From positions 1,674,001 through 1,738,000 of the forward strand of contig OZ017756.1 in assembly GCA_963969365.1 (NCBI GenBank): a DNA stretch of 64,000 nt, written 5' to 3'. Shown piece after piece: positions 58,636 to 64,000 of the stretch. Each line of letters starts with the position of its first letter. Positions within the stretch are counted from its first letter, which is position 1. Both the position numbers and the translations under genes were made by a program. This stretch comes from Asterochloris sp. CNOR1. Taxonomy: Eukaryota; Chlorophyta; Trebouxiophyceae; Trebouxiales; Trebouxiaceae. The notes beneath the pieces are model-generated. The model saw only the letters and a list, made by a program, of their open reading frames with translations. It was not told where the DNA came from and did not search any database.

Positions 58636-61600
58636 TTACTCACACTTGATGGCCTGCAGGGCGGGCAACAGCAGGACCAATCAAGTGTTACGTGTATGCA
58701 GCTATGCGTACTGGACAGAAGCTGGGTACCCACCCGATATATATGTCTCACAAACATGAGCGAGGCGCGCCATCCTACGAAACCAAGCAGCAGGAAGAAT
58801 GCGAAGCACACTGCAGACATTTGAAGGCCTCAGCTGAGCACTAGCAGCGTATGTAAGCAACAGAGGTCCCATGCATTTAGCAGGCACCATCCTTACCAAT
58901 TGCCATGTAGCCGAAGTAGAAGCTACTCTGCAAGGTCCAGTAAGACATAGCTGAGCCACTGACAGTTTGGCCTTTGGCAAGTCGAGCAAGGTCAGCAAGC
59001 CGTACATACCTGCATAAAGCCCGACATGTCGCTACGGGCTGTGAAGTAATAAACTGCGTAAAACATGACAAAGATCCCTGCAGGCAGAGGCAGTGTAGTG
59101 TCTGTCAGCAGCGCCCTCAGGCCCAAACAAGCAAGATGTAGCAGCCCCTCGCTGCACAGCTGCACTCCAGCAAGACAGAACCCACAGGCCGCCAGCCAGG
59201 AGCAGTAAAGCTTGGAACCCCAGCCCTAGCTTCTTTAGCTGCCAGACCCTTGCAGCCAGACGCTTGTAGCTGCCCTGCAGCAAGGCAAACCTGCAGGACT
59301 GCCTGCTGCTCTACCAGCACTGCAGCTGCGATCTTCACACGAAACTAATGCCATTGACAATGAGTGCAAGAGGCCACAGGCTGCCTGCCTCTCAGCTGTG
59401 GAAGCCGCACAAGTGGCCATGCCACCACCAGGCATGGTCTGACTGCCAGTTGGTTCCAGCAGCTGGTCAGGGCATAGTCCTTTTGCGCCATGCTGCTGCT
59501 CTCCCCATTTGCAGCTGCTCTGCAGCGAAACCTACGAGCTGCCTTGCCTGTGCAACCCCTCGCACATCTGCTCGCACTAGGTGCCTCACTTAAAAAAGCT
59601 GCTCACGGTGATCACACCTGTGGACCTGCCGCACAGGAAGCTGCGCCATCATCAACACGCACTGCCAACAGGACGAAGCAGGCTGTCCTGACATGCAGGC
59701 GCCTCCCCTTTCGGCAGCTGTACTCAGTGACAGGAATGATGAGCTGCGCTTCCACCAGGCGTGATGCCCCACAGCCAGCTGGAAGCAGCAGGCTGAGTCC
59801 TGAGTTTCACGGCCCGCTGCTGCCGCCCCTCCCAGCATCTGGCCCCCAATGGCAGATGTGGCAAGCTGCCAAGCCAACTCGGCTGGCTCACCTGTGGACC
59901 CGCCGCACAGGAAGCTGCGCCACCACCAGGCATGGTCCTCCACTGCTAGCTGGAAGTAGGTCAGCGCAATGGTGATGAAGGCAGTCACAATGTTCAGGAT
60001 GATGAACACAATGAACAGTATGGTCCAGATGGTGTAGATTTTGTGGCCCCACACGCTGGCAAAGATGTAGTACAGCTCGATGTAGATGGCTGAGAAGGGG
60101 AGGAAGCCTACAGGGCAACATCAAAGCACAGATGTCTTTAGTGGCTGCTACAGCAAAGCCCTGAAGCAACATGAATTCCAGATTGATGTGGATGGCTGAG
60201 ATGGGCAGGGAACGGCAGCGGGACAAAGCCAAAGGCAGCAGGGCTTAGGTAGCGCAGTACACTCTGACCCTGGTGGTCAACTTCTGAGTATCAGCAACAC
60301 ATCCCAAGCCGCCAATGTCAAAGGCACCACGCCAGGCGATGTTGAGACGAACAAAACTTACTTTTCACGAAATCTGGTTCACAATTCAAAGCAGCCATGG
60401 TAAACAGTTTGTGCCTAAGAGCAACTGCTGCAATGCCGCACCCAGCCATGCTCACTTGGGACAATATCCTGCAATGCGGGGGCAGCTGGGGACATTGTGA
60501 ATCGCTGTTCATCGCTCCAGCAGTGATCAGCAGCAGCAGATGCACACCCTCACCAGCCATGATCATCTGGGGAACAGCCCTCCTGTACCAAGGCAGCTGG
60601 GGGATCTCACGTGGGTACTTGTTGGTCCGGCAGGGCGCATAGAACTGCGACCTGCACCCAGCTGCACACGGTGTAGTGCTTGCCTGCCAGAGAGGCGAAG
60701 CCCAGTTGTGAGCTGCACCCATCTGCTTGTGCCACTGCTCGGCCTGTGAGTCCCGGCTTGAGCGCGGTATGGACACAGTGCCCTGCAAACTTGCAGCCCA
60801 GGAAGGGTTGCCATCTCACCTGTTGTTCTTGCCAACAATGCCTCCGAAGATGCACAGCGGGATAGTGACCAGAGCCCACAGCACCAGAATAACCACGATT
60901 GTGCCAAAGGGCAGCGCTGCGGTGGTCTGCAGAAATCCAGCTGAGCAGTCAGAGTGCCATCAGGAGTAGAAGTCTTGAGGCACGCAGATCTTGCCAGGCC
61001 ATGCAGAGAGCAGCTCTGGTGCATGCTGCAATCAGACTGGACCCTACAATTGGTCATGCCAGACCTCTGACCTGGCATACAAGCCTGCTGAAAGCACCAC
61101 TGCAGCTTGAGCAGCCCCAAATGAGGTTAACCATGTCACTTGGGATGCTGCAGCTTGAGCCGCAATGTATAAGACCATATGCAGCTTAGGATGTACGCTG
61201 CAGCTGTATGTGCACAGCCAAGCAAAAACACATGATCAGCTCCTCACTCTGTAGATCCAGGCGACGGTGTTGTTGAAGCAGAACATCAGGAAGAGGGGCC
61301 CACAAAAGACCACACAGGTCAGCAGGATGTTGCGCACCCAGTCCTGCCCCTCCCTGGATCATGCGACACTTGGCGTCAGTGAGGGCTTGTCGCTGGCACC
61401 TGAGTGATACGCATAGTTGAGTGCCATTGCATGCTGCGTTCATGGATGCAAGATGCATGCTGACCTTCAGCAAGTCTCACCCTTCCATGAGTCAGGCACA
61501 GGCAATAATTGTGGACTTTTGAGTGCTTGCTGTTGCATGCAAACTATTTCCATGCTTGACGGAAGCGAAGCGCAGCGCAGCAGGCATTGTCGCTGCGCTG

Positions 61601-63771
61601 CGTCTCAGGGCAGTCGCTGCAGTAGAGAAAAGCTGCAGAGGCAGATGGGGCAAGTGACAGACCAGGTCTCATCCGGTCTTTCCAGAGCATGGACGCACGC
61701 TGTGGAACAGACGAGGCACAACACTACGCTCATGTGGCAGACAACCATTACTCACATCTGGCGGTAATAGGAGGCAGCCATGTAGCCGCTGATGCTGGCG
61801 GTCAGTGCGTACAGCACAATAAGGGCCGTGAATAGCCCTCCTCGGTTGTAGGGGTAGAAACTGCCCAGGCAGGCCAGCGTGAAGATGAAGAGGGCCAGCG
61901 TGAACAGCTGCAGCGTCAGAGAGCAGACATCAAGAGGCATGACGCACCTGCTGCCGAGGCAAGTCAGGGTGAAGGTAGGATAAAGAGTACGTGGCACAGC
62001 ATGAGCAGCTGCAGCGATCAGTAAGGAACTAGGTTCAAGGCAAAGGCCAGCAGAACAGCTGCCATGAACTCAACAGCAAATGTGGGCTCCAGGCACCGAA
62101 ACCAGTCACCAGCATGCAGTTCAGGCATAGGGGGACTGCCACAAGTTGCAGGCAGCAAAATTCCTACCTGAGCACCACTGCCCACAAAGGCACAGAACAG
62201 ATTTTTGTGGGGCGGGAACCTGAAGACATCCCCATGGATGTACTTCCACCCGGTCTCATCACTGTCATCCATCACTACAGCAGAGGCAGCGTCAAGTAAG
62301 GCACTGCACAGCTGCGCCATGTCTCTGCAGCACAGTCCGATGCATTGCCTCTGCCAGCAAGCTAATGGTGCAGACTCCAGTGACTTGTGTGGGGTGCCAA
62401 GCTGCAGGGCAGCCTTCCGATTGCCTGTGTACTGTTGCAGGCCATGTTCCTGCTGCTGCTGCTGATGGCAGGTACGCTTGCTGGCCTGCTGATGCTGTCA
62501 CAGGAGCCATCAGACAAGCCAACAGAGGACACCCACCTTCATCATCTCTGGTGTATTTGACAAAGTCATTCTTGAGCACACGCATGAGGATGGTGGCCAG
62601 GAACCCCGTGAGCAGCAGCACTGTGACACAGGAGTTGATGATGCTGAACCAATGGATCTGCAGGGCACAGATCCTTATGTGTCCAAACAGTCAGGTACAG
62701 GCTGCACATTGCACAACATACACGGGCAACGTGCACCATGCTGTCACACTGGCGACTGCTGTGGTGGGCACCTGACTGCCCAGCACGCATAGGTCTCACT
62801 ACTTCAGATTGCAGCCAGGCGGGGGCATCCTTGGGCAGATTGAGCAGGGCTTGGCCTCATGCTGTGTCAATGGAACAGGACGAACTCAGAGACCCACAAC
62901 CCACTTTCAGGTGTTGGCAGGATCCAGACACCCTGCCAGCCAAGAGAAGGCAGTGTCCTGCAGTCCTCTCCGCATCTCTGAGGGAAGATCCAAGCTGTCA
63001 AGCCTCACCTCCAGGTGCTGGGGCAGAAACTGGTAGCGCCTGTACTTGTCCATGCGCTTGTCAAAGGTGACTTCTGTCTCCTTCCACTTGACTGAATAGG
63101 TGAAGTCCACGGGGACTGTTGCGCCCTCGTCCTGGCCCACCACCTGCCATGCGTGCATGAGGGCTGCTAAGTTGGAGGCATGCTACAATGCAGTCCCTGC
63201 ACTACCAAACAGTTTCAGGGGACCAGTGGCGCTCTTATCCTGGGGCCCCCTACCAACATGTGGGCTGTTGAGCTTTGAGAAGCCGTGCCCCTGCAGTTGT
63301 GGGTCTCAAGTGGGGGGCCAGCTACCTGCCACACTGCCACACTCAGGACAGACAGCTCGCCGTGCACAGCTCAGTGGCAAGTGGTGAGGGATGTGCAGGG
63401 CTCAGCAAGCATGACTGGCAGAGGCATGACATGGCAGAGGTGCACAGTCTGGCTGGCTCTTGCTATTGATAGCCCACACCAAGCCAAGTCTGCTTGCAGC
63501 AAGATCTCCCCTTCTACAGTACCTGCGCAGGATCTTTGCAGACGCAGCCCTCAGCAGCAAATCCAGCCTCAGAGCAGCTTATTGAAGGGTTGAAAGAACT
63601 CACCGAGGGTGATATGTCCACCACCTGTGCAGGGTCTGTTGAGACTGCCAGCTCGATGATGTAGTTGCCATTGTAGGAGACCTCGAAGTGGACGTGCGTG
63701 AAAATGAAGTACTTGAGCTCGTTCCCTGAGGCCTTGAGTAGCTTCTCCGGCTTACCAATGAACCCCCAGAT
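58636..63771 (-). CDS. Transmembrane 9 superfamily (EMP70/TM9SF2-4 type), C-terminal 467 aa; 5' end off the window
   Basis: Nine-span endosome/Golgi protein (family knowledge). Thirteen visible exons, phases consistent: 63604-63771, 63009-63143, 62537-62657, 62168-62274, 61756-61907, 61248-61353, 60820-60926, 60554-60651, 59892-60107, 59010-59077, 58897-58927, 58734-58810, 58636-58653. Lumenal part: [49 protein letters not shown]. The membrane part begins [18 protein letters not shown] and contains [142 protein letters not shown]. The C-terminus FVRHIYRAIKCE ends in the K-x-D/E sorting motif that binds COPI in plant EMPs. The last exon has only six codons including the stop. The lumenal N-terminus and signal peptide lie beyond 64000; 63772-64000 appears intronic. 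Confidence 0.95.
59393..59787 (-). repeat. Two further copies of the [15 protein letters not shown] exon end
   Basis: The real exon end is 59886-59956. 59615-59648 matches 59889-59922 at 33 of 34 positions, donor included. 59739-59787 matches the part coding for [10 protein letters not shown]. 59393-59460 is a third, more diverged copy of the whole stretch without a GT donor. All lie in intron 59078-59891. Confidence 0.9.
60180..60223 (-). repeat. Ghost copy of the start of TM9SF exon 59892-60107
   Basis: Encodes P-I-S-A-I-H-I-N-L, paralleling P-F-S-A-I-Y-I-E-L at 60070-60107. It sits about 107 bp upstream of the real exon in the gene's orientation. Confidence 0.75.
60440..60497 (-). repeat. 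Ghost copy of TM9SF exon 60554-60651 end and donor
   Basis: Shares CCCCAGCTGCC and the ATGGCTGG-GTG donor block with the real exon end (about 60548-60610), with many substitutions between. Confidence 0.7.
61947..62016 (-). repeat. Ghost copy of TM9SF exon 61756-61907 start with acceptor
   Basis: CTGCAGCTG, then codons giving FTLTCLGS, parallels the real CTGCAG/CTGTTCACG start with FTLACLGS. Distance is about 100 bp. Confidence 0.75.
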
Positions 63772-64000
63772 CTGCGGGCAGGCACACTGACAGCATTCCA
63801 ATGTGATTTCAGTGGAGACTCAGCAGGGCCAGTGGATGAGACCTTCGCCAGTCCCCAATACCTTCGCCCGGGATGCGCGCACTTCTGCAGTAGGTGCAGA
63901 TGTAGCAAACCAAGCACTGCAGACCAGTACGCACGACAGCAGGGTGCTGTGAGGTCGCTTTGGCGCTGCATGCACTGATTTGTAACACAGACAGGCAAGT

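Noticed and set aside
1-64000. Prokaryotic operons, CRISPR arrays, insertion sequences, retroelements, tRNA genes
   Set aside because: Spliced genes throughout; no regularly spaced direct repeats of CRISPR type, no transposase, integrase or reverse transcriptase signatures, no LTR pairs, and no tRNA cloverleaf recognised by eye.

Overview
This is a eukaryotic nuclear window. It reads as a green alga, most likely a trebouxiophyte-type chlorophyte (inference). The reasons are dense short introns that nearly all end in TGCAG, and a plant-type gene set: a receiver plus CCT clock regulator, a DIVARICATA-type SHAQKYF MYB and a plant-type riboflavin-pathway HAD phosphatase. All gene models were spliced by eye. 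In every model given exon by exon, exon phases join without conflict; the one unresolved boundary is exon 7 of the SEN1/MAA3 helicase. No rRNA, tRNA, CRISPR array or intact mobile element was recognised.

Layout, left to right. 276-4698 (-): 5' part of a SEN1/MAA3-type RNA/DNA helicase that runs off the left edge. 5084-7140 (+): two-repeat MYB. 7581-11441 (-): TOC1/PRR-type regulator. 11567-21255 (-): AP-2 complex alpha subunit, 23 exons, 978 aa. 21699-24463 (+): mitochondrial succinate dehydrogenase iron-sulfur subunit. 24957-27835 (-): HAD phosphatase of the riboflavin pathway. 28109-53142 (+): a 25-kb gene of about 45 exons for a coiled-coil protein of about 3,260 aa. 53337-55035 (-): disordered orphan protein. 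55073-58533 (-): mitochondrial stomatin-like protein. 58636-63771 (-): TM9/EMP70 multispanning protein, 5' end beyond the right edge. Three divergent pairs share 5' spacers of 273-443 bp, and three convergent pairs share 3' spacers of 194-493 bp. The genes are unrelated housekeeping and regulatory genes. Only the membrane-traffic theme (AP-2 alpha, TM9SF and perhaps the coiled-coil giant) links any of them, and no operon-like logic is expected.

The most unusual signal is structural. Again and again an intron carries one to three decayed partial copies of the neighbouring exon edge, including the splice site. I call these 'ghost exon edges'. They occur in at least seven of the ten genes, upstream of acceptors and downstream of donors. 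They suggest that introns here grow by tandem duplication across splice junctions. One ghost has even copied a rare GC donor. Other points of interest are three GC-AG introns, a canonical rather than pseudo receiver in the clock gene, a HAD protein lacking the nucleophilic Asp, and nine tandem coiled-coil modules in one 2-kb exon.
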